This document shows positions 17,245 through 26,051 of a stretch of 64,000 nucleotides of DNA, in pieces. Positions within the stretch are counted from its first letter, which is position 1. Each line of letters starts with the position of its first letter. Location of the stretch: contig NZ_AP022567.1 of assembly GCF_010727475.1 (NCBI RefSeq), positions 1,116,001-1,180,000 of the forward strand, in the 5' to 3' direction. Below the pieces are notes generated by a model. The model was given only the letters and a program-made list of their open reading frames with translations. It ran no database searches and was not told the DNA's origin. Source of the DNA: Mycolicibacterium mageritense. Lineage in GTDB: Bacteria > Actinomycetota > Actinomycetes > Mycobacteriales > Mycobacteriaceae. The position numbers and the translations under genes were made by a program.

Positions 17245-18596
17245 CCGGCCTGCTGGACATCGGCGATCTGGGCGGCAGCGGCATCGACACGGTGATCGTC
17301 GCCGGAGTCGACATGTACGGACGCCTGTTCGGAAAACGCATGCCGGTCCGGTCTTTTCAGCGCATCGTCGACGAGGGCCTGCACGTGTGCACGTGCGTGT
17401 ACGCGTGGGACGTCGACCAGGACATGGACACTCTCAAGGTCGACTTCGCGGGTGCGCATACCGGTTGGCACGACTTCCGGCTCGTGCCCGACGTCGCGAC
17501 GCTGCGGCGGGCCGCGTGGCTCGAGGGCACCGCGATCTGCCTGGCCGACTCGGTCGACGAGGATTCCGGCGAGCCCCTGCCGGTGGCGCCGCGGACGATC
17601 CTGCGTCGCCAGGTACAGGGCCTCCGCGACCAGCAACTCACCGCCTTCACCGCGACCGAACTCGAATTCCACCTCTACCGCGGCACCCCGGACGAGTTGC
17701 GGCGCACCGGCTACCGCAACCTCGACCCGACCACGCTGGCCCGGTCCGACTACGCGATCGGCGCAGGCAACGCGATGGAGCCGTTCTTCCGGGTGGTCCG
17801 CAATGCCCTTGAGGCCAGCGGGATCCCGGTCGAGGTGGCCCAGGCCGAATACGGCCTGGGCCAGTGGGAGATCAACCTGGAATACGCCGACGCCATCGAG
17901 ACCGCGGACCGGCACGTGCTGTTCAAGAGCGCGGTCGCCGATTTGGCTCGGGCGCACGGGATGACGGCGACGTTCATGCCGCGGCCGTTGTCGGACGGCA
18001 TGGGCTCGTCGTGTCACATCCACGCATCGGTACGCGGCGACGACGGCAGCACGCCGTTCTACGACACCGACGCCGACCGGACCGCGAGCGCGCTCCTGCG
18101 CCACGCCGTCGCAGGTGTTCTCGACCGCGCGACAGACCTCATGCTGTTCTATGCGCCCACGGTCAACTCGATGCGCCGCATCATCAGCAACGACTTCGCC
18201 GGCAACGGGCTGACGTGGGGCTTCGACAACCGCACCACCACATGCCGGTTGATCACCGGTGGGCCCAGTGCCAACCGGCTGGAGATGCGGTTGCCCGGCG
18301 CAGACGTGAACCCCTATCTGGCGTCTGCCGCCGTGCTCGGCAGCATGCGGGACGGCATGTCCCGCCAGATCGACCCGGGCCCGCCCTGCACCGGAGACGG
18401 CTATGCCGAATCACACGGCGAACTGCCCGTCACGCTCGGCGACGCTGCCGATCACCTGGACCAAAGCCTGTTTGCAGCCACAACTTTCGACAAAGAGGTG
18501 ACCACTCACTACGCAGCGGTGGCCCGCCACGAATGGTTGCAGTTCCTGCGGGCGGTCAGCGACTGGGACCGCGACCGCTACTTCGAGACGATCTGA
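17241..18596 (+). CDS. Glutamine-synthetase-like gamma-glutamylamide ligase (PuuA/GlnA3/4 type)
   Basis: 451 residues. Metal- and substrate-site segments of the GS fold are visible: TATELEFHLY (~135), EYGLGQWEINLEY (~203), GSSCHIHAS (~255), PTVNSMRRI (~306), NRTTTCRLI (~331) and NRLEMRLPGADVNPYLA (~345). It lacks the extended features of housekeeping GlnA and matches the size of PuuA-like enzymes, which join glutamate to an amine using ATP. The ATG at 17241 overlaps the SDR stop (ATGA). The amine substrate is not known; polyamine, ethanolamine and alkylamine versions of this family exist. Confidence 0.87.
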   Translation: MTGLLDIGDLGGSGIDTVIVAGVDMYGRLFGKRMPVRSFQRIVDEGLHVCTCVYAWDVDQDMDTLKVDFAGAHTGWHDFRLVPDVATLRRAAWLEGTAICLADSVDEDSGEPLPVAPRTILRRQVQGLRDQQLTAFTATELEFHLYRGTPDELRRTGYRNLDPTTLARSDYAIGAGNAMEPFFRVVRNALEASGIPVEVAQAEYGLGQWEINLEYADAIETADRHVLFKSAVADLARAHGMTATFMPRPLSDGMGSSCHIHASVRGDDGSTPFYDTDADRTASALLRHAVAGVLDRATDLMLFYAPTVNSMRRIISNDFAGNGLTWGFDNRTTTCRLITGGPSANRLEMRLPGADVNPYLASAAVLGSMRDGMSRQIDPGPPCTGDGYAESHGELPVTLGDAADHLDQSLFAATTFDKEVTTHYAAVARHEWLQFLRAVSDWDRDRYFETI

Positions 18597-18643
18597 ACCC
18601 ACCTTCCCTGCGCCGTCCCGGGCCGACCGCCCGAGAAAGGTCG

Positions 18644-20134
18644 ATGACCGTGAACACACACACGCTCGAGGCCCCCGAACTCACGCCGTCGCGTGACTTC
18701 ATCTGCGGCAGTTGGTCCACACCGGGCCACGACCTCGGCACAGACCTGGCCGATCCGAACACCGGTGCACCGCTGCAACGTCAGCTCCAGACCGACACGG
18801 CCCTCGTCGACCGTGCGATCGGGGCCGCGGCGGTCCTGCACAGCGAGGGCACTTGGCGCACCACGTCACCGGCGCAGCGTGCCTCGGTGCTGCGCCGCAC
18901 CGCGGACCTGTTGGCGGACCGAACCGGTGAGGTCGCGCGGTACGACGCCATCAACACCGGCGTGGTCGAAACAGTGACCGAGCTTTTCGCACAAGGGCTT
19001 TCCGACGCATTGTGTGCGGCTGCCGATCACCTCGAGGCTGACCCCGGCTGTCACGATCCGGCCGACGCCGGGCGGCCGGTGCACCTGCGGTACCTGCCGT
19101 GGGGGCCCGTCGCGGTGATCGCACCGTGGAACGCACCGAGCTTCGTCGTCGCCAAGAAGGCCGCATTCGCGCTCGCGGCCGGTGCCCCGGTGATCGCCAA
19201 ACCATCCAACTGGGCACCGACGAGCGCGGCCGTGGTGGCCGAGGCCATCGGGCAGGCACTCATGGAGGCCGGGCTGCCGCCGGAGGTGTTCCAGCTCGTC
19301 CACGGCGGTCGCGACGTCGGCCGTCAACTGGCGGCCGACGCGCGGATCCGGGCACTGTCTTTCACGGGCGGGCGGGCCGCGGGTGTCGCGGTGGCGCACG
19401 CAGCCGCCGACGACTGCAAGGCGCTGCAACTCGAACTCGGCAGCAACAACCCCGCGATCGTGCGCGCCGATGCCGACGTCGACGCCACCGCCGACGCCCT
19501 GGTCAGCGGCTTCACCAAGCTCAACGGTGCGTGGTGTGAGAGCCCCGGCAGCGTCGCGGTCGTGGCCTCCCGGCACGGCGCCCTGCTCGACGCGCTGCTC
19601 GACCGGCTGCGGGATCTCCGGGTCGGCCACTGCCTCGACCGAAACTCCGCGATGGGCCCACAAGCACATGCCGTTCAGTACCAGCATGTTTCGGATGCCG
19701 TGGCAAAACTCGCCGCGGCAGGCGGTGCGGTGCACGACGTCACACCGGTCCCGGACACGGCCGGATACTTCCACGCACCCGTCGTGATCGACGGTGCGCC
19801 CGTCGATTCGACCGTCGACGAGATCTTCGGCCCGGTGCTGACCGTACACCGGGTCGCAGATGACGATGCGGCGCTGGCCCTGGCCAACTCACGCAGCACC
19901 GGCTTGGCCGGGTACGTCTTCAGCAGCGACATCGACGAGGCCATGGCCATCGGAGCCCGGTTGGAATGCGGCGAAGTGAAGGTGAACGGCACCAGCGTGC
20001 TCGACCTGGTTCCCGAATCCACACAAGGTTTTTGGGGCGCCAGCGGCGTCGGCGCCCACGGCGACGCCGAGCTGCTCCGGTTCTTTCGCGGCGCCCGCAT
20101 CGTCGGCGTCGAACGACCAGGACTGCCGCTGTGA
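18644..20134 (+). CDS. Aldehyde dehydrogenase (NAD(P)-dependent)
   Basis: 496 residues with the ALDH fold: cofactor segment GPVAVIAPWNAPSFVVAKKAAFALAAG (~154-180), KPSNWAPTSA, general-base E264 in LQLELGSNN and nucleophile C298 in NGAWCESPGS. The usual Gln/Arg after the active-site Cys region is replaced, giving a WCESPGS context unlike the common GQxC, so substrate preference may be unusual. It would oxidise the aldehyde formed in the cluster to an acid. It starts 47 bases after the ligase gene at ATG 18644; a much longer in-frame reading upstream is only antisense-like overlap. Confidence 0.88.
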   Translation: MTVNTHTLEAPELTPSRDFICGSWSTPGHDLGTDLADPNTGAPLQRQLQTDTALVDRAIGAAAVLHSEGTWRTTSPAQRASVLRRTADLLADRTGEVARYDAINTGVVETVTELFAQGLSDALCAAADHLEADPGCHDPADAGRPVHLRYLPWGPVAVIAPWNAPSFVVAKKAAFALAAGAPVIAKPSNWAPTSAAVVAEAIGQALMEAGLPPEVFQLVHGGRDVGRQLAADARIRALSFTGGRAAGVAVAHAAADDCKALQLELGSNNPAIVRADADVDATADALVSGFTKLNGAWCESPGSVAVVASRHGALLDALLDRLRDLRVGHCLDRNSAMGPQAHAVQYQHVSDAVAKLAAAGGAVHDVTPVPDTAGYFHAPVVIDGAPVDSTVDEIFGPVLTVHRVADDDAALALANSRSTGLAGYVFSSDIDEAMAIGARLECGEVKVNGTSVLDLVPESTQGFWGASGVGAHGDAELLRFFRGARIVGVERPGLPL

Positions 20135-20200
20135 GCGGGCATCGGCAACTCGATGATCCCGACCACGTCCCCACTGTCCTCTGAGCCGGAAGGAACGATC

Positions 20201-21271
20201 ATGCCCACCAACACCGGCGTGTTCGATCGAAGCGATTTCGCCGACGACACCGCACACGAGCAGGTGGTCTTCTGCCGCGACGAGCGCAGCGGGCTGAAGG
20301 CCATCATCGCGATCCACTCGACCGCGCTCGGGCCGTCGCTGGGCGGAACGCGGTTCTACCCGTACCCGGACGAGGGTGCCGCGCTGACCGACGTGCTGCG
20401 GTTGTCGCGAGGCATGACGTACAAGGCCGCGATCGCCGGCCTGGGGCTCGGCGGTGGAAAGTCCGTCATCATCGGCGATCCCAAGCGCGTCAAGACCCCC
20501 GATCTGCTTGAGGCACACGGAAGATTCGTCGAAAGCCTCGGCGGCCGCTACATCACCGCCGGTGATGTGGGCACGACCTCCGAGGACATGGACGTCATCG
20601 GCCGCCGGACCAAGCACGTCGCCGCGAAGACCCCTGCGCACGGCGGCTCGGGTGACAGCGCGCCGCTGACCGCGCTAGGGGTTTTCCACTCGATCGTGGC
20701 TGCCGCGGAGGCTGTCTGGGGCAGCGGCGACCTGCACGGCCGCCGCGTCGGAGTCGAGGGCACCGGCAAGGTGGGTTATCAGCTGGTGCGCCTGTTGACC
20801 GACGCAGGCGCGGGCGTTTCGGTGTGTGACGTGGACGCCGCGGCGCTCGACCGGGTGCGTTCGGAATTCGACGGCGTCACGGTCGTCGACCGGGTCATCG
20901 ACGCACCGGTCGACGTCTATGCGCCGTGCGCCCTGGGAGCGACGTTGACCGAGGACAGTGTGCCGTCGATCACGGCACGCGTCGTGTGCGGCGCGGCCAA
21001 CAACCAGCTCTCCCACGACGGTGTGGAGAAGCTACTGCACGACTGCGGAATCACCTGGGTGCCAGACTATGTGGCCAACGGCGGTGGGCTGATCCAGATC
21101 GCCGGCGAGATCGCGGGCAGCACCCGGGAACAGTCCGCCGCCCGGGTCGTCGAGATCGGCGACACGGTGCGCGAGATCCTGGATCGAAAGACCCGACTCG
21201 ACGTGCTCGCGGGGCAGGCCACTCGCGACATCGTGCGCGAGCGCATGCGGGCGGCGGGCACGGGAACCTGA
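20201..21271 (+). CDS. Leucine/valine/phenylalanine-type amino acid dehydrogenase
   Basis: 356 residues of the Glu/Leu/Phe/Val dehydrogenase superfamily. The substrate-binding Lys is K75 (RGMTYKAA) and the catalytic Lys is K87 in GLGLGGGKSVI. The NAD domain has GVEGTGKVGYQLVRLL, and the C-terminal GAANNQL and PDYVANGGGLIQI motifs are present. It would convert a released L-amino acid and NAD to a 2-oxo acid plus ammonium. The ATG at 20201 follows a good ribosome site (GGAAGGA). Placement after hydrolase and ALDH suggests it deaminates the end-product amino acid. Confidence 0.9.
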   Translation: MPTNTGVFDRSDFADDTAHEQVVFCRDERSGLKAIIAIHSTALGPSLGGTRFYPYPDEGAALTDVLRLSRGMTYKAAIAGLGLGGGKSVIIGDPKRVKTPDLLEAHGRFVESLGGRYITAGDVGTTSEDMDVIGRRTKHVAAKTPAHGGSGDSAPLTALGVFHSIVAAAEAVWGSGDLHGRRVGVEGTGKVGYQLVRLLTDAGAGVSVCDVDAAALDRVRSEFDGVTVVDRVIDAPVDVYAPCALGATLTEDSVPSITARVVCGAANNQLSHDGVEKLLHDCGITWVPDYVANGGGLIQIAGEIAGSTREQSAARVVEIGDTVREILDRKTRLDVLAGQATRDIVRERMRAAGTGT

Positions 21272-21272
21272 C

Positions 21273-21557
21273 GTGGAACGCACCGTCCCGCACACCCTCA
21301 CCGCGGAGATCGACTCGAGCGACCACACCCGAACCCTGTTGTGGTTCGCCTCCGACCTGCACCGGCGCGACATCGCGCTCACCGCATTGTCTTTCACCAT
21401 CCGCACCTCAGCCCGGGTACGGATCGACGCCCAGTTCACCGCGACCGAACGCCAGGCCAGAACGGCCCAGCACACCGTCGCGGGCCGGGTCGACGTGCTG
21501 AGCACCGAGTTGACGGCGCGCGACCGATCAGCCGACTTTGTTCAGGATCGCGCGTAG
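21273..21557 (+). CDS. Small ACT-like protein at the end of the cluster
   Basis: 94 residues from GTG 21273, one base after the dehydrogenase stop. The pattern FASDLHRRDIALTALSFTIR, followed by a strand-like RVRIDAQFTAT and a helix, resembles one beta-alpha-beta ACT module. That would make it a ligand-sensing domain, perhaps an allosteric partner of the dehydrogenase. The family match is only by eye. The 3' 30 bases overlap the end of the convergent marR gene. Codon use is typical of the window. Confidence 0.55.
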   Translation: MERTVPHTLTAEIDSSDHTRTLLWFASDLHRRDIALTALSFTIRTSARVRIDAQFTATERQARTAQHTVAGRVDVLSTELTARDRSADFVQDRA

Positions 21558-21950
21558 TGCGTCCAGATCCTGCGGATCGAGCGCCGCAAGCACGTCAGGT
21601 GCCGGATCGTCGACCGCGTCGATCTGCGCGAGCATCGCGCGTCCGGCGTCGGTCAACGACACCACCTTGCAGCGCCGGTTGCCGGGGTCGATCTCACGTA
21701 CCACCAGACCCCGCGCTTCGAGATCGTTGACGGCCACGGTCGCGGCCGGCGCGTCCACCGTCGCGGCGTGAGCCAACTCCTTGACCGTCATCGACTTGCG
21801 GCCGAGCCGGGTCAGCATCCGGATTCGGCTGAACGGCAGGCCACTCCGCTCGATCACCGCGCGTTTCCAGGCGTCGCGGTTGTCGAAAACCAGTGTGGTC
21901 AGCGCGCGCCACACCTCGTCGGCCGCCGCACGAGCATCGTCATCGGGCAT
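21528..21950 (-). CDS. MarR-family regulator
   Basis: 140 residues with a winged helix: SRIRMLTRLGRKSMTVKELAHAATVDAPAATVAVNDLEARGLVVREIDPGNRRCKVVSLTDAG. The wing and the recognition helix are clear. Its start (ATG 21950) overlaps the 3' end of the DHA2 exporter gene by 11 bases, so exporter and regulator form one operon. It probably represses that operon through the palindromes at 23401-23425. The ligand is unknown. Confidence 0.9.
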   Translation of the reverse strand: MPDDDARAAADEVWRALTTLVFDNRDAWKRAVIERSGLPFSRIRMLTRLGRKSMTVKELAHAATVDAPAATVAVNDLEARGLVVREIDPGNRRCKVVSLTDAGRAMLAQIDAVDDPAPDVLAALDPQDLDALRAILNKVG

Positions 21951-23400
21951 GGGCCGCCTCCGGGGTGTGATGGTGCTGGCCGATCAGCGGCGCGAGGCGG
22001 TCCGCCGTCCGCAGCGCCCACGGCGACGTGGAGACAAAGCCCAGTACGAAGATCAGGACGCCCAGGCCCGCGAAGATCAGCCACAGCGGACGGGCCGCCA
22101 CCGCGAAATCGATGTGGCTGTCGGCCAGCGCCGCGCCTGCCACCGAACCGCACAGCGCCACACCGAGACTCACACCCACCTGGCGACTGGTCGAGGCGAC
22201 CGCCGACGCCGCGCCCGCGCGATCGGTCGGCATACCGCTCACGGCCGCATTCGTGATCGGGGCGTTGACCATCGAGAACCCGATGCCGAACACCGCGAAC
22301 ACGATCAGCAGTTCCCACACCGGGGTGGTGCCGCTGATCTGGGTCAGCATCAGCGTCGCGGCCGTGATCAGGGTTCCGGCGACCAGCAGTGACGGACGGG
22401 CGCCGAACCGGCCGACCAACCGGCCCGACAACGGTGAGAAGACCAGGGCGCCAACCGCGACGGGCAGATAGATCAGGCCCGTGTGCATCGCGGAGAACCC
22501 ACGCTCGTCCTGCAGGTACAGCGACATCATGAACAGGAACGCGCCCCACGCGGCGAACGCACACACCGCGATCCCGGTGGCCGACGAGAACGGAACGCTC
22601 CGGAAGAACCTCAGATCGATGAACGGATCCCGGCGCCGGGCCTCATAGCGCAGGAATGCGGCGAAAGCCACGGCCGCGACCGCGCCGATCGTGAGGATCA
22701 CCGGGTCGGTCCAGCCCATGCCCGGACCTTCGATCAGCACGAAGACCACGCCGAACAGGAACGCCACTCCCAGTGCCTGGCCGATCGGGTCGACGTCGCG
22801 CATGGTGGCGGACTTGGATTCCGGCACGAAGATCGCGGTCAGGAGAATCGCCAGCGCACAGATCGGCAGGTTGATCCAGAACACCGCGCGCCAGTCGACG
22901 TACTGGATCAGCGCACCACCGACGATCGGGCCCGCAGCCATCGAGATGCCGACGACTCCGCCCCACACGCCGATGGCGCGCGCGCGTTCCACGCGTCCCG
23001 TGAACACCTGCGTGATGATCGACATCGCGACCGGGTTCATCATCGAACCGCCGAGCGCCTGCAGGAACCGAGCAGCGATCAGCATCTCGATGTTCGGTGC
23101 CACGCTGCACAGCAACGAAGCCGTCGCGAATACGGTCAAACCGACCTGGAACGTGCGGCGGCGGCCGAAGCGGTCGCCCATGGCGCCCGAGAGCAGCAGC
23201 ACCGACGCCAACGCCAGCGTGTAGATGTCGATCACCCACTGCAGTTGCGAGGGAGTGGCTTTGAGGTCGGCCCGAATGCTCGGGATGGCCACGTTGACGA
23301 TCGTGGCGTCCATCGACACGATCAGCAGGCTCAGGCAGCAGGACACCAGGATGATGGCCTTGCGCCGAGGGCTCAGCGACCGGACGACAGTTTCATTCAC
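21940..23400 (-). CDS. MFS multidrug exporter, DHA2 (14-helix) family
   Basis: 486 residues with about 14 membrane segments. It opens with the DHA2 motif LLIVSMDATIVNVAIPSIRADL, followed by motif A GAMGDRFGRRR and motif C-like GIWGGVVGISMAAGPIVGG, marks of drug/H+ antiporters of the EmrB/QacA type. The start is GTG at 23400, immediately next to an ACAATTATTGT palindrome, so the transcript may be leaderless or very short-leadered. It is co-transcribed with the downstream MarR gene. Confidence 0.92.
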   Translation of the reverse strand: MNETVVRSLSPRRKAIILVSCCLSLLIVSMDATIVNVAIPSIRADLKATPSQLQWVIDIYTLALASVLLLSGAMGDRFGRRRTFQVGLTVFATASLLCSVAPNIEMLIAARFLQALGGSMMNPVAMSIITQVFTGRVERARAIGVWGGVVGISMAAGPIVGGALIQYVDWRAVFWINLPICALAILLTAIFVPESKSATMRDVDPIGQALGVAFLFGVVFVLIEGPGMGWTDPVILTIGAVAAVAFAAFLRYEARRRDPFIDLRFFRSVPFSSATGIAVCAFAAWGAFLFMMSLYLQDERGFSAMHTGLIYLPVAVGALVFSPLSGRLVGRFGARPSLLVAGTLITAATLMLTQISGTTPVWELLIVFAVFGIGFSMVNAPITNAAVSGMPTDRAGAASAVASTSRQVGVSLGVALCGSVAGAALADSHIDFAVAARPLWLIFAGLGVLIFVLGFVSTSPWALRTADRLAPLIGQHHHTPEAAHAR

Positions 23401-23425
23401 ACAATTATTGTGAAACTACAATTGT
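23401..23425. promoter_or_regulatory. Candidate MarR operator at the exporter start
   Basis: ACAATTATTGT (23401-23411) and ACAATTGT (23418-23425) are both perfect palindromes (the first around a central base). They lie directly upstream of the DHA2 exporter's GTG. The AT-rich sites contrast with the GC-rich surroundings. They are consistent with binding by the MarR protein encoded in the same operon, and with overlap of the promoter. Confidence 0.55.
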
Positions 23426-23462
23426 TCGCGATGCAAGCTCCCGATCGGAGACAATCGTCACC

Positions 23463-23927
23463 GTGAACGAACGGAATTCCCTCGTCGCCGCGGCCGTGGC
23501 CGCCGCAGGCATCGAACCGGCCATCAAGATCCTCGACGCCGACGCCAAGACCGCGGCCGCGGCGGCCGCGCAGCTCGGCTGCGAGGTCGGGGCGATTGCC
23601 AACAGCCTGGTGTTCGAGTGCGACGGCGAGCCGCTGCTGGTGATGGCCAGCGGCGCCGCGCGCGTCGACACCGACGTCGTCGCACAGCGTCTCGGCGCCA
23701 CCGCGATCAACAAGGCCAACCCGAAACTGGTCCGCAACGCGACCGGCCAGGTCATCGGCGGCGTCGCACCCACGGGCCATCCGGCGCCGCTGCGGACCGT
23801 GGTCGACGAGACGCTCGCGACCTATCCCGTGATCTGGACCGCGGCCGGGACCGCGGACTCGGTCATGCCGCTGACCTACGCGCAGTTGCTGGCGCTCACC
23901 GGAGGCATGGCGCTCGCGGTGCGGTGA
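23463..23927 (+). CDS. YbaK/EbsC family aminoacyl-tRNA deacylase
   Basis: 154 residues with the YbaK/ProX fold pattern: AAQLGCEVGAIANSLVFECDGEPLLVMASGAARVD, then ANPKLVRNATGQVIGGVAPTGHPAPL. The Lys in the N-terminal helix region and the GG(V/F)xPxGH motif are as in Cys-tRNAPro deacylases. It removes mischarged amino acids from tRNA. The start is GTG at 23463. Its stop TGA directly abuts the stop of the convergent gltA2 with no base between. Confidence 0.9.
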   Translation: MNERNSLVAAAVAAAGIEPAIKILDADAKTAAAAAAQLGCEVGAIANSLVFECDGEPLLVMASGAARVDTDVVAQRLGATAINKANPKLVRNATGQVIGGVAPTGHPAPLRTVVDETLATYPVIWTAAGTADSVMPLTYAQLLALTGGMALAVR

Positions 23928-25232
<1,305 letters not shown>

Positions 25233-25259
25233 GGGATTCCCTTCATCGTCGCTGAGAAC

Positions 25260-25287
25260 CGACTACTGCTCTACCAAAAGGTAGTCG
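25260..25287. promoter_or_regulatory. Inverted repeat upstream of gltA2
   Basis: CGACTAC (25260-25266) pairs with GTAGTCG (25281-25287), and inside it CTACCAAAAGGTAG (25271-25284) is a second hairpin sharing the right arm. These are alternative, mutually exclusive stems in the gltA2 leader or promoter. They could be an operator or a leader switch; there is no proof of function. Confidence 0.4.
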
Positions 25288-25325
25288 CATTCGGTCGGCG
25301 CTGCCCGCGGGGGGTTACTAGTGAG

Positions 25326-25973
25326 TCACGCCGGCTGGCGAACACCGGCCGTGACTACGAGAAACTCGGCGTAGGTGGTGTCCACGGCGGCGATGATCTC
25401 GTCGACCGTCATGGTGTCCCAGTCGATCGACGACCCCAGCTGGGCCAGCGCCGTCATGATGATCGAACCCCACACCGCCGCGGTGAGCTTGAGCCGCGGA
25501 TCGTCGCCGACCACACCCATGCGTTTTGCGAGCACCGCGTTGACGGCGTCCTGCCGGAATTCCGCAGCGGCGTGCATGAGCGTCGTGGACGACGTCAGGA
25601 TGCGTGCCGACGCCAGCAGCCGGTCGGCCGTCAACCGGCTCGGCGGCGCGGTCTTGGTCTTGGCGAACGCCTGCACGTGTGCCCGGTACACCGCCTCGAG
25701 GTCACTGATGTCCGGCGGTTGCCCGGCGAGCTCGTCGGCCACCAACTCGACCACCTCGTCGATGAACGCCAGCACCACAGCGTCTTTCGTCGCGAAGTAC
25801 CGGCTGAACGTCCGCGGCGACACGTCCGCCAACGCAGCAATCTGATCCACCGTCGTCTGCTCGAACCCCTGCCGGTCGCACAGCTCGATCGCGGCGTCTA
25901 TCAACATCGCGCGGGTACGCTGCTTCTTTCGCTCACGCAAACCGGGTTCGATCTGATGACCCCCAACAGCCAC
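25326..25973 (-). CDS. TetR-family regulator
   Basis: 215 residues with an N-terminal TetR helix-turn-helix (RAMLIDAAIELCDRQGFEQTTVDQIAALADVSPRTFSRYFATKDAVVLAFIDEV, ~24-77) and a helical ligand domain. The GTG start at 25973 is chosen; it lies 30 bases from a pair of overlapping palindromes (26003-26022) that look like its operator. It is codirectional with gltA2, 93 bases upstream of it, and may regulate itself, gltA2 or the MFS gene just upstream. Its ligand is unknown. Confidence 0.9.
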   Translation of the reverse strand: MAVGGHQIEPGLRERKKQRTRAMLIDAAIELCDRQGFEQTTVDQIAALADVSPRTFSRYFATKDAVVLAFIDEVVELVADELAGQPPDISDLEAVYRAHVQAFAKTKTAPPSRLTADRLLASARILTSSTTLMHAAAEFRQDAVNAVLAKRMGVVGDDPRLKLTAAVWGSIIMTALAQLGSSIDWDTMTVDEIIAAVDTTYAEFLVVTAGVRQPA

Positions 25974-26002
25974 GCCCGGATGCTATCGCCCCGAAGTTGA
26001 TG

Positions 26003-26022
26003 ATTTGGCAAATTTACAAATT
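26003..26022. promoter_or_regulatory. Overlapping AT-rich palindromes upstream of tetR
   Basis: ATTTGGCAAAT (26003-26013; shown as the plus strand, arms ATTTG/CAAAT around one base) overlaps AATTTACAAATT (26011-26022), a perfect palindrome around AC. Together they form a 20-base AT island between the MFS stop and the TetR start. They suit binding by two TetR dimers and negative autoregulation. Confidence 0.45.
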
Positions 26023-26051
26023 CCGCAGATCTGTCTAGACATGACTGGCGC

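Noticed and set aside
17864..18643. N-terminal extension of the aldehyde dehydrogenase gene
   Set aside because: It overlaps the ligase gene in another frame and has no ALDH features; ATG 18644 gives a complete ALDH.
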